Shown: piece after piece, positions 1 to 9,200 of the stretch
How positions within the stretch are numbered: position 1 is the stretch's first letter
Layout: every line of letters starts with the position of its first letter
NCBI GenBank assembly: GCA_038323375.1
Contig: JBBQGV010000001.1
Coordinates: 62,001-126,000 of the forward strand
DNA length: 64,000 nucleotides
Direction: 5' to 3'
Source of the DNA: JABWAJ01 sp038323375
Lineage (GTDB): Bacteria; Bacteroidota; Bacteroidia; Chitinophagales; Saprospiraceae
Translations under genes and position numbers: made by a program
Notes under the pieces: generated by a model
What the model was told of the DNA's origin: nothing
The model's input: only the letters and a program-made list of their open reading frames with translations
Databases searched by the model: none

Positions 1-1657
1 ATATCACCTTCCCTGCAGCCCCCGGAATCTTTCGGCCAAACAACTGCCAAAAATAAAGGCCCTGTGGGAATTGGCCATTTAACTCGATGGGGATAGGCAT
101 TTCCCCGGAAAGGTCGTTTTGGCGGAGTACCAATCGCCCGGAGGCGTCGTATAGCAGAAAATCGTAAACCGGCGTCAATGTTGTCGAATTCGCGCGGCGG
201 GGCAGAGTCACCCAAAGGCGTTCCTGAGCCGGATTGGGGTTCACACTTGCCGGCATAGGGGTGTTCTCTGTCGTATCGGTTTCCACAAGCAGCGTCATAT
301 TCTGGTCTAACCAAGCCAAGCGGTTGGTTAGCCAGGTTCTCAAATAATTCATTTCTTCTTGATAGTTGTTGCCGATAAACGCATTGGGCCAAACATATTG
401 TCCAAAAACCGGCCAACGCTGGAAGTTGCGCACCCGGGCTTGGGCAAGGAGGGCTTCATTGGTGTTGATTTCACCAAAGAGTGCAGCATTACTCCACTGA
501 TTAGCGCGCAATTCGGCCCATCGTTCACCTACGCGGTTGCGGAAAGCCGGATCGCTCCACAAGCGCGTCCACCAGAAATGGATTACCCAGGCGTCACCGC
601 CACAAATGAGGTTAAAATCTTTGGCCCAACCGGTGTGATCGGCACCGCCGCAGTAGTCGCCAATGCCCAGCGAGATATTAAAATCCCAGATGGGGCCCAT
701 CCCGATTTTTCCGCCTTCATCGTCGCGGTGTTTGTAGAAATAGGCGCTTAGGCGGTAGCCATCCACATTTTTGCCGAGTTCCTGCAAAAGCAGGTAGTCC
801 ACCCAGGTGTCCACCTCAATCCAGTCGGCGTAGTTGGCTGCGAAGTTTTGCGAGGCCAGCATGTTTTCAAAATTCGTGATGTGTTGCTGGATATAAGCTT
901 CCTGTTCGGGTTGAATGTCTTCTTCTTTAGGGTAGTGGTACTGGAACCAGGTTTGTTGCCAACTGCCGGGAATGGGTGGATAAGGCGAAGCCCAGTTGCC
1001 GCCAAGGCCGCCGTCGGAGCCGTATTTGTCCATGCGCAGGATGTATCCGCCGGTGAGTGCATTGCCGCTGATGTCTTCCTCTTCTAATTTTTTTATCGCC
1101 ACGCGGTTCGCGTCCCGTTTCACCGTTTCAATCAAAGCGTAGACGCCTTTGTAATCGCCGTTGATGACCACTTCGCAATAGCGCGTTCGGGGCGACCAGG
1201 GCAAGGCGGTGCGTGCATAGGCATGCATGATGATGTCGCGCATCAGGGTTTTGTCGTTGAGCGGGGCGATCAGGGCCCAATCGCTTTCTTCGGGCATACC
1301 CAGCAAGGGCACGTTGAGGTCTTCGCCATTAGCGTCGCGGGTTTCGATGCCATAAGGTTTTTTCTCATAGCCCTGGGAAGAGGATCCACGCAATTCGATG
1401 CCGATGGAACCATTATAAGCATTAAACGGGCCGTTTATGTGGTTGATTTGGCCGGAGCCATTGTCAACGATGTTCATAGAAGCCGTGATTTTTGGCTCGT
1501 TAGGGATGCTCACACCAAAGGTATTGATGACCACAATCGGGAGGTTTGAGGTTGTGAGCGTTTGCGCAGAGAGGGAGATGAGGGAGAGGGAGAGGGAGAG
1601 GGAGAGAGAGAGGGAGCGTGTAAGTACGCGAGGAAGTTTGAGTAATTTTTTCATCAT
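1..1657 (-). CDS. secreted CotH-kinase family protein with T9SS sorting domain (3' end cut by window edge)
   Basis: Reading the minus strand from ATG ATG at 1657 gives an open frame of 552 codons that runs off the left edge without a stop. Residues 1-32 are a signal peptide whose hydrophobic core is a run of Ser-Leu pairs and which ends in LSAQ, typical of Bacteroidota. The middle has CotH-kinase features: an ELRGSSSQG-like entry, a YKGVYALIE block, a GGYILR segment and a GPIWDFN block (probable metal-binding Asp). The last roughly 85 residues look like a T9SS type A sorting domain (VNPNPAQERLWV, GLYFWQLF), so only a few residues should be missing. CotH proteins are extracellular protein kinases in characterised spore-coat cases; the substrate here is unknown. 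It lies 247 bp downstream of purD on the same strand. The assignment is by motif, without a search. Confidence 0.85.
   Translation of the reverse strand, partial: MMKKLLKLPRVLTRSLSLSLSLSLSLISLSAQTLTTSNLPIVVINTFGVSIPNEPKITASMNIVDNGSGQINHINGPFNAYNGSIGIELRGSSSQGYEKKPYGIETRDANGEDLNVPLLGMPEESDWALIAPLNDKTLMRDIIMHAYARTALPWSPRTRYCEVVINGDYKGVYALIETVKRDANRVAIKKLEEEDISGNALTGGYILRMDKYGSDGGLGGNWASPYPPIPGSWQQTWFQYHYPKEEDIQPEQEAYIQQHITNFENMLASQNFAANYADWIEVDTWVDYLLLQELGKNVDGYRLSAYFYKHRDDEGGKIGMGPIWDFNISLGIGDYCGGADHTGWAKDFNLICGGDAWVIHFWWTRLWSDPAFRNRVGERWAELRANQWSNAALFGEINTNEALLAQARVRNFQRWPVFGQYVWPNAFIGNNYQEEMNYLRTWLTNRLAWLDQNMTLLVETDTTENTPMPASVNPNPAQERLWVTLPRRANSTTLTPVYDFLLYDASGRLVLRQNDLSGEMPIPIELNGQFPQGLYFWQLFGRKIPGAAGKVI
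1570..1617. repeat. GAGAGG-type hexanucleotide repeat inside a signal-peptide coding region
   Basis: This is a purine-rich run of GAGAGG/GAGGGA units. Read on the minus strand it encodes the alternating Ser-Leu core of the CotH protein's signal peptide. The unit length is six, so gain or loss of units keeps the frame and changes only the length of the hydrophobic core. Confidence 0.85.
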
Positions 1658-1904
1658 CAATCGTTATTTATATGATAATTGTTCGTTAATGTCATCATCA
1701 AAGGCCAATATCCTGCTTCCAGCGCTGCTTTTACACCTTCGATGAACCTGCAAGCAACAAAATTAAGCCGGATTCATTCCGATTTATTCAAAAACAGCAA
1801 GGAGAATTGCCAAACGGGAAAAACAGGTGCTCGAATGCGTATGGTTCTGCTCTTACGGGTATCGCTGAACGCTTCTCTGTTGCTTGTATCCCGCTGAACA
1901 GCGC

Positions 1905-3191
1905 TCAGTTGTACAGGTCAAACCCTATATCCTTCCGGAAATACTTGTTTTCAAAATCAATTTTCGCCGCATTTTCAAGAGAAACCGACAAAGCCTCCCC
2001 AAAGTTTTCGGCGCAGGTGGTGATAGCGAGCACCCGCCCGCCGTTCGTGACAATCGCGCCTTCCTGTTCCTGTGTTCCGGCGTGAAAGATCAGGCTGCCC
2101 GGTGCATCGTTCAAACCGCTGATGACCTTGCCTTTTTCATAATCGCCCGGGTATCCGCCCGATACCAGCATAACCGTGGTGGCGGCATGTGCGGCTTCTT
2201 CTACAACAACCTTGTCCAGATTGCCCTCCGCTAATGCCTGGAACATGGCGACAAGGTCATTGTTCAGGCGGGGCAACACCACCTCTGTTTCCGGGTCGCC
2301 CATGCGGCAGTTGTATTCGATGACAAACGGGTCGCCGTCAACTTCGATCAAGCCGATGAAGACAAACCCGTGATAAACCATGCCACGGCGTTGTATGCCG
2401 GCAATGGTGGGCTTGATGATGCGGGTTTCCACTTTCTGCATCAGTTCCGGCGTCACAAAAGGCGGGGGCGATACGGCACCCATGCCCCCCGTATTGAGTC
2501 CGGTATCGCCTTCGCCAATGCGCTTGTAGTCTTTGGCCACCGGCAAAATTTTGTAGGATTTTCCATCCGTCAAAACAAAAACCGAAAATTCGATGCCACT
2601 CAGAAACTGCTCAATTACCACCCGGTTTCCCGCCTCCCCGAATTTTCCACCGAGCATATCGCGCAGTTCGTCCCGGGCTTCTGTTATGTTGCCGCAAATC
2701 ACTACGCCTTTTCCGGCGGCTAAGCCATCCGCTTTGAGGACAACAGGCAGGGTATGCTGCGCTACATAAGCCAATCCTTCTTTCAATTGAGCGGCTGTAA
2801 ATTCGCGGTAAGCGGCGGTTGGGATGCCCTCTGTTTCCATAAATGCTTTGGCAAAAGCTTTGCTGCCTTCCAATTGCGCGCCTGCCTTTGAAGGGCCGAT
2901 GACCGGGATAGGAGACAGGGCTGGATCCGCAGCAAAAAAATCCCAAATACCTTTGACCAAGGGGTCTTCCGGGCCAACGACAACCATATTGATGTTTTCT
3001 TCCAGCACCAATTGCCGTACGGCAGGAAAATCGTTGGAATTCAGGTTGACGTTGCGGCCATGCAGGGCAGTGCCTGCATTTCCAGGTGCAATGAGGAGCT
3101 TACTGCAAAGCGGGCTTTGACTTAGTTTCCAGGCAAAAGCGTGTTCCCGGCCACCGCTGCCGAGGAGCAACAGATTGATTTTATGAGTCAT
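1905..3191 (-). CDS. purD: phosphoribosylamine--glycine ligase (GAR synthetase)
   Basis: Catalyses the ATP-dependent joining of glycine to phosphoribosylamine in step two of cytosolic purine synthesis. The 428-residue product has the usual family length. It starts with the N-terminal nucleotide-binding motif LLLGSGGREHAFAWKL, continues with an ATP-grasp domain containing LKADGLAAGKGVVI, and has the signature block YNCRMGDPETEVVLPRL near residue 290. The ATG at 3191 fits the family N-terminus (MTHKINLLLLGSGG). purC is in the same window but 60 kb away, so the purine genes are dispersed here. No frame damage is seen. Confidence 0.97.
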   Translation of the reverse strand: MTHKINLLLLGSGGREHAFAWKLSQSPLCSKLLIAPGNAGTALHGRNVNLNSNDFPAVRQLVLEENINMVVVGPEDPLVKGIWDFFAADPALSPIPVIGPSKAGAQLEGSKAFAKAFMETEGIPTAAYREFTAAQLKEGLAYVAQHTLPVVLKADGLAAGKGVVICGNITEARDELRDMLGGKFGEAGNRVVIEQFLSGIEFSVFVLTDGKSYKILPVAKDYKRIGEGDTGLNTGGMGAVSPPPFVTPELMQKVETRIIKPTIAGIQRRGMVYHGFVFIGLIEVDGDPFVIEYNCRMGDPETEVVLPRLNNDLVAMFQALAEGNLDKVVVEEAAHAATTVMLVSGGYPGDYEKGKVISGLNDAPGSLIFHAGTQEQEGAIVTNGGRVLAITTCAENFGEALSVSLENAAKIDFENKYFRKDIGFDLYN

Positions 3192-3347
3192 TAGATGTTA
3201 GATTTCAGATGTTAGACTTCGCTGGAATAAGTAGGACACCTTCTTTTCAAGCGCTTTTGAAAGGGGGTAAAAGTAAGCATTTTAAGCCGGTCAGGTTCAT
3301 CCGAAGGCACCTGTTAATGGATTATTGCCCTGTTTTTCTGTCTTTGA

Positions 3348-3355
3348 CAAAAGTA
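3348..3355 (-). promoter_or_regulatory. candidate -7 box for purD
   Basis: Minus-strand TACTTTTG fits the Bacteroidota TAnnTTTG element, 157 bp upstream of the purD start and downstream of the preceding gene's stop. No good TTTG box is seen at the expected distance, so this is weak. Confidence 0.3.
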
Positions 3356-3407
3356 ATGCCTTGTGAAAAAACTACCGATCGGGATACAAACGTTTGAAAT
3401 ACTCGCC

Positions 3408-4844
3408 TCACTGTAAGATTCCTCTTTCAAACAACTTCCCCTGTATGGCCTGGTAAGCTTCCGGAATATGGCTGCTCAGTTCGCGCAGCAACTCCAACAA
3501 TTGTGGCAGGCGATCCGGCTCGGATGCATTCGGTGCAATGGGTTGCAAGAGCGTGGCAGTGAGGTCGTTGAATGACAACAAACTTTCTTTGTACTCGGCA
3601 ATCGCATGGTACCAACGGATCGTGGGCAGGTAGGTCGCTTTTTTTTCGTACTGCCGGTCGTGGTACAGCAATTGGTATTTTTTGACGGTTTTGAGCAATT
3701 TATCGTATTTATTTTGCTGCAACAACGCGTCCAAATACGCAGAAAAAAATAAGTGCCAGCGGTACTCGAAAATCTCGCGGCGATAAACCGAAAGAAAAGA
3801 TTCCCCGTAGTTTTCGGCACTGCGATACTGGCGGTTGTGGTTGAGGCATTTGATGTAAAAAGCCACGAACCCAATTTTGCTGTGAAAGCTTTTCGTCTCT
3901 TTGGCGTCGGCGTAAGCGTCTTTCATCACCTGGAGTGCCTCTTTGTATTTTTTTTCTCGCATGAGTACCGCCGCTAAGTTGTTGACGTAGTGCAGGTAAT
4001 CGCTGTTTTTACTGCGAATGGAAAGGTAGCCGTAATATTCCGCTTTATCCCACTCCTGAAACTTGCTGTGCAGCAAGAGGCGGTTGTTGTAATAATTGAT
4101 TAACAAGCGTTTGGAGTAGTAAATCCCTTGCCGGAAAAGACTGTCCAAATAGTCGTATTTTTCAAGCACCGGCTCTAAGCGGCGGTAATTGTAGTACACG
4201 AACGTCAGGCGCACCAAGGCTAAGTAGCGGTTCAGGCCGTCAAGTGATTCATTGTAGAATACTTCCGTCAGCCACTGTTCCCACTGGATGGATTCTGAAG
4301 AAGAGTGGGAATACTGATCCACAATATCCATCGTCGCTTCGTGGATTTTTTCGCTGATGACTTTTGACTGGAGGTAATATTCCCGATGCACTTTCAGGAA
4401 ATCATTGGCCACCTGGTGGTCGGCGTAACGCATGCGAATGAGCAGGAAGTGGCGGTAAAATTCGACTATTTCGTAAAACTTGGTGAAAAAAAAGCTGTAG
4501 CGCGGAAAATTGGGAATGGTTTTGAGCAGGCGTTTTTCTTCTTCAGGTTGGATGGCGTCCGTCATGATCTGTCGTTCCATGTCGCTCATCCACTCGAATT
4601 GCTGGTCTACGTCAATGGCGTTCAATCGCTCCGTGATCCAGGTTTTTAGGTTGGAGTATTTCCGTTTATCAACAGCTTCGTCGTAGGCGGTAAAGGCGGT
4701 GACTCGGCTACAATTGTCGTGCATGCGCTGCAAAATGGCCAATTTGGCCTTGTCGTCAAATTGCTGGATCGCCAATAGATAAGCAGTTTCGTGCGGCAAA
4801 AGCGTATTGGCAAATTCTGTGAACTTTTGCAGTTTGCTGCGCAT
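3408..4844 (-). CDS. conserved hypothetical protein, TPR-like helical repeats
   Basis: The 478-residue protein has no signal peptide or membrane segment and is rich in Tyr, Leu, Lys and Glu. From about residue 240 it shows degenerate tetratricopeptide-like helix pairs (for example EWDKAEYYGYLSIRSKN, then YKEALQVMKDAYADAKE, then RQYRSAENYGESFLSVY). I cannot assign a function. It resembles in style, but not in obvious sequence, the 517-residue protein at 34.0 kb; both look like cytosolic helical-repeat proteins common in Bacteroidota. It is transcribed toward purD with a 216-bp gap, so an operon is uncertain. The start follows an upstream AT-rich stretch and no alternative ATG is better. Confidence 0.7.
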   Translation of the reverse strand: MRSKLQKFTEFANTLLPHETAYLLAIQQFDDKAKLAILQRMHDNCSRVTAFTAYDEAVDKRKYSNLKTWITERLNAIDVDQQFEWMSDMERQIMTDAIQPEEEKRLLKTIPNFPRYSFFFTKFYEIVEFYRHFLLIRMRYADHQVANDFLKVHREYYLQSKVISEKIHEATMDIVDQYSHSSSESIQWEQWLTEVFYNESLDGLNRYLALVRLTFVYYNYRRLEPVLEKYDYLDSLFRQGIYYSKRLLINYYNNRLLLHSKFQEWDKAEYYGYLSIRSKNSDYLHYVNNLAAVLMREKKYKEALQVMKDAYADAKETKSFHSKIGFVAFYIKCLNHNRQYRSAENYGESFLSVYRREIFEYRWHLFFSAYLDALLQQNKYDKLLKTVKKYQLLYHDRQYEKKATYLPTIRWYHAIAEYKESLLSFNDLTATLLQPIAPNASEPDRLPQLLELLRELSSHIPEAYQAIQGKLFERGILQ

Positions 4845-4944
4845 GAAAAGTCAGGATTTTTACAAAAGGTATTTCCGCATGGAAATTACGCCATTTGTTT
4901 AAAAATCCTGTTTTTTTTGCGATTTTTCATTTTTGGGGCGGGTG

Positions 4945-5005
4945 GTAGGGGCGACCCTTGCGGTCGCCCTATACGGGCAAGGGCGACCGCGAGGGTCGCC
5001 CCTAC
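4945..5005. repeat. GC-rich palindromic intergenic repeat (REP-like hairpin)
   Basis: Two 25-bp arms (4945-4969 and 4981-5005), beginning GTAGGGGCGACCC and ending GGGTCGCCCCTAC, are near-perfect inverted copies around an 11-bp loop. The right arm contains the fabG-like stop codon, so the element abuts the gene end and may also stop transcription. Confidence 0.85.
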
Positions 5006-5745
5006 AGCGTCAACCCACCATCCACGCTGATGACGGCACCGTTGATGAAAGCTGCTTCGTCCGAGGCTAAGAACACGTATACATGCGCCACTTCCTCAGG
5101 CGTTCCAAGGCGGCCTGCCGGCGCTTTTTCGCGCATAGCATCCAGTACCTTTTCCGGGATGTTGTCCGTCATTTCTGTATGAATAAAGCCGGGCGCAACG
5201 GCATTTGCGGTGATGCCTTTGCGCCCAAATTCGCGCGCCCAAACTTTCGTCATGGCGATTACCCCCGCTTTGGTGGCAGCGTAATTGGTTTGCCCGAAAT
5301 TGCCGTAAAGGCCCACCACCGACGAAGCCGTCACGATGCGCCCGTACTGCTGCGCTTCCATGTATGGGTACACGGCTTTGGTACAATTGAAAACGCCGGT
5401 AAGGTTGACGTCTAACACTGCATGCCACTGCTCCGGCGTCATTTTTTTGAAACTGGCATCGCGGGTAATGCCAGCATTGTTAATCAGGATGTGGATGCTG
5501 CCAAATGCCGCTTGTACCGCTTCCGCCGCTTCGGTCACCGCTTGCAGGTCGCTGGTATTGACGTGGTAAAATTGAACGGAATAGCCTTGCCCACGCAATT
5601 CAGCAGCGAACGCTTCGCCTTTTTCTTCGTTGATGTCCCAGATGGCTACTGCAGCGCCTTCCTGCACAAAACGGAGGGTGGTGGCTCTTCCGATGCCGCT
5701 TGCGCCTCCGGTGACGATGGCGGTTTTGTTGGTTAAACGTGTCAT
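5002..5745 (-). CDS. fabG: SDR-family 3-oxoacyl-ACP / acetoacetyl-CoA reductase
   Basis: A 247-residue classical short-chain dehydrogenase that would reduce a 3-oxoacyl thioester with NAD(P)H in the cytosol. Visible motifs are the cofactor loop TGGASGIG (12-19), NNAG (89-92), Ser141/142 and the catalytic pair Tyr155/Lys159 in YAATK. The C-terminal GAVISVDGGLTL is typical of FabG/PhaB. The start is set at ATG 5745, giving MTRLTNKTAIVTGG; an in-frame extension to 5802 adds residues with no homology. The stop lies inside a palindromic repeat. No acyl carrier protein or polyhydroxyalkanoate genes are adjacent, so whether the substrate is an ACP or a CoA ester is open. Confidence 0.88.
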   Translation of the reverse strand: MTRLTNKTAIVTGGASGIGRATTLRFVQEGAAVAIWDINEEKGEAFAAELRGQGYSVQFYHVNTSDLQAVTEAAEAVQAAFGSIHILINNAGITRDASFKKMTPEQWHAVLDVNLTGVFNCTKAVYPYMEAQQYGRIVTASSVVGLYGNFGQTNYAATKAGVIAMTKVWAREFGRKGITANAVAPGFIHTEMTDNIPEKVLDAMREKAPAGRLGTPEEVAHVYVFLASDEAAFINGAVISVDGGLTL

Positions 5746-5802
5746 GGTTGTATTTTTAGTGGCTTTACAAGGTTGGTTCAACTTTGTTAGGTAAAAGTAC
5801 AA

Positions 5803-6256
5803 TTCCGCTCAGATGATGCAGTAGTTTTGACTGCTCGGGAATTGAAAAAACAAGGTTTGACCCAATCCGTCCCGAGTTACCTTTCAATAAATTAAGCATT
5901 AAAAATCAATATATTATGGGATTTCGACATTGGGATAGACCGAACGCAGAAGATTTGTTTGTTTTTGCTGCCCCAATCAAATTCTAAAGTCAGGAATAAC
6001 CAAAATCCTTACCTTTGCAACGCCCTTTACCCGAATCTCTTAAATTCCAAACTTTAACATACGGCCATCCAGCGAATGGCGTTAATGTGAGGTCTTAAGG
6101 ATTAGTAGTTTTAGTAGTTGAGAGCAGGGAAGTAAAAAATTCACGATGCAATTGGCATCCCTCATCCCGAAACGTACCAAAGTCTATCTACTTTCTACTA
6201 TCTACTTTCTACTCATTCATTCCCAAAAACGAATCGCCTCAAGGGGAGGCCGCTTT
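5803..6256. other. 454-bp intergenic region upstream of the giant adhesin
   Basis: Divergent promoter region between the fabG-like gene and the adhesin. It holds one good -7 box (6010-6017) and, near the adhesin start, a purine run AAGGGGAGG (6241-6249) 7 bp from ATG 6257, an unusually strong Shine-Dalgarno-like sequence for this window. No further gene is seen. Confidence 0.5.
6010..6017 (+). promoter_or_regulatory. candidate -7 promoter box for the adhesin
   Basis: TACCTTTG, followed by C, matches the Bacteroidota TAnnTTTG consensus. It is about 240 bp upstream of the adhesin ATG, implying a long 5' leader. The expected upstream TTTG is poor (AAATTCT). Confidence 0.45.
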
Positions 6257-9200
6257 ATGAAGCGAATCATTATCCTATGTCATATCCTGATTAGTCCCTT
6301 CTGGTTGTTGGGCCAAAGCTGTGGTTTGGAAGATACGATCCTCATCAATCCGAACGCTACGCAGACTTTCCAACTGCAGATTACCGACTATTTCAACGAC
6401 AACCTCGCCGACCCCGCGCAGGGCGTCTGCGGCATTGAACTCTATTTCCTGCACCAATTTATTGACAACCTTGAAATTTCAGTCACTTCGCCCGGCGGCG
6501 ATGTGGTGCAGCTCATCGGCCCTAATACCGACGAGCAATTTGCCTTTACCTTTTTTTCGCGCTGGAACATCACCTTCCTGCCTTGCGCAGAGACCGCCAT
6601 GCCCGACAGCGGCTACGTGGCTCAGTGGTCGAATGAACAACCAGCCAATTTTGCGTCCGGTTTTTTCTACGACGGTTCCTACTACCCTCACCTTGGCTGT
6701 CTGGAAGATTTTAATTCCGGGCCGGTCAATGGAACCTGGACTTTTCAAATCACCAACAACCCTTCGCCTTATGCGGGCGCCATTTTGTCTGCAAGAATCA
6801 TTTTTTGCGATAGCCGGGGCGTAGACTGCTGTTTTGCAAAAGCCGGCGACCTCCTCCAGGCGGATATACTGGCCTGTGAAGGAGACACCGCGCTTGCGTT
6901 GAATTTGCCGCCGACCATCGTTGGGCTGCGACCCGATACTTCCGAATACGACTATACTTACCTCATCAGCCAGAATGGGATTTTGCTTGACTTTGACACC
7001 CTCGTTGATTTAACAACTTATCTTGCCGGTACTTATGAAGTTTGCGGATTGTCTTACCGGAACAGCCAGGTAGACAGCCTCCCCATTCCGGACAACGTGC
7101 TGACCCTTGATAGTTTACGTAGTAATTTAGATGGTTTTTTTGCGGATTTCTGCGGCAATATTTCCGACAGTTGCGTAACCGTAACCATCGCTACACCGCC
7201 GCCGCCGACCGACCTGACCATCTCCATTTGTGCAGGCGACAGTTATTCGGTAGGCGACAGCACCTTTACCGCAACCGGCGTCTACACCGTTCTGCTCAAC
7301 GGTCTTGCTGATTGCGACAGCGTGGTGAACCTGAACCTGACCGTAGTCCCGGATCAAACCACTCAACTGACTCAAACGATTTGCCGGGGGGATACTGTTT
7401 TCGTTGGCACCACGCCCTTTTTCAACAGTGGCCTCTACACCACACCGTTGCTAACCGGCATTGGCTGCGACAGCACGGTTATTCTTGACCTTACGGTGTT
7501 GGAGCCAGTCGTCGAAACGTTGAGTGCTACCATTTGTCAAGGAGAAAGCTACGTTGCGGGCAATGACACATTTACCGTAGCTGGCAACTATACCCTGCAA
7601 TTGATGGTAGTTTCCGGGTGTGACAGTGTGCTGGAGCTTACGCTGAATGTGTTGCAGGTTCAGGCGAACATTGCAACTGCCACGGCAATTGACTGCGTCA
7701 ATAATGGCGTGACGTTAGACGGCAGCGGATCAACTCCTGCTGGTGCCCTCACTTATGCCTGGATGGATTTGGCGGGCAATGCCCTTGGCGCTTCTTCGAC
7801 GCTTGCGGTTGATACCGGAGGAACCTTTATTTTGAATGTGCTCCTTGATCAGGGCGGCGCGCAATGCCCGGCCTCTGATACGATTGTTGTTGCAGATATT
7901 CGCGCACTACCTATTGCTGATGCGGGTTTGCCAGATACGCTTACCTGCGCGGTTTTTACGGTGCCGGTTGGCGGGTCAAATTCCTCCGTTGGGGCTCAAT
8001 TCAGCTATGCCTGGGAAACAACAGGTGGAAGCTTTGCTGGTTCGCAAAATACGCCGACAACTTTGGTCAATGCGCCGGGCGATTACCTGCTCATCGTTAC
8101 GAATACGATGAATAATTGCCGCGATTCGGCAACTGTAACGATTGAAGTGGATCGTATCCAACCGATGGCCGATGCCGGGCCGGATACCTCGCTGACCTGC
8201 GCGCGCCAATCCGTTGTATTAGACGGCAGCGCATCTTCAACGGGAGCACCATTTACCTATGAATGGCTTTCAACGACGAATGTTGTACCCGTAAATGCCG
8301 ATACGCCAACGCCGGAGGTGAGCGTTCCCGGCCAATACCGACTCATCGTACAAAATACGATCAATGCCTGCGCCGATACGGCTTTTGTGCTGGTAACAAC
8401 GAATACCCTGCCGCCGAACGCCCTCATCGCAACGCCAATGGCGCTGAATTGCATCAATCAAACCGTTGTACTTGATGGGGCAGCGTCTTCGCCATCTGAT
8501 AGCATAACCTATCAATGGTTGGGGGCAGGTCTGGGGAGTGCCGACACGACAAATTCAGTTGTGGTCAGTGAACCTGGGCTATATACCCTGATCGTCAGTA
8601 ACCCGTATACCCAGTGCGCAGATACAACAACCGTGACCGTAACGGTAAATCGAATGATCCCGACAGCCGATGCGGGACTGGATACCACAGTGACCTGTTT
8701 GCGCACCAGCGTAGTGCTCGGCGGATCGGGGACTTCTTCCGGTTCGGGCATCGTTTATGAGTGGCACACCGTGGAAGGCAGCATCACCGGCCCGGCTGAT
8801 GTTCCCAATATTGAAGTGGATACCTCGGGCGTTTATATTTTGTTTGTCACCGACACCCTCAATGGATGCGCCGATACCGCTTTAGTTTCAGTAAGCCTGG
8901 ATCGGGCGCCTCCTTTTGTAAATGCTGGCCCAATGGTGTTGATTGACTGCGCTTCGGACGCGGTAACGCTCACCGGCACGGTTTCTGCTGCCCATCCGAC
9001 GGCTGTTTCCTGGACTGGAAATTGTATCTTGACGCCTTCGGGTCAATTGTCCATCAATGTAGATTGTGCTGGCGATTACGTGCTCACTGCCGTTGATGCT
9101 GTGAATGGCTGCATACGTTCCGACACCGCTAATGTGGCATTTTCTCCGTTCGCCCTTTTCGCAGTGGTAGCAGACACCACCGCAATTTCCTGCGAAACGG

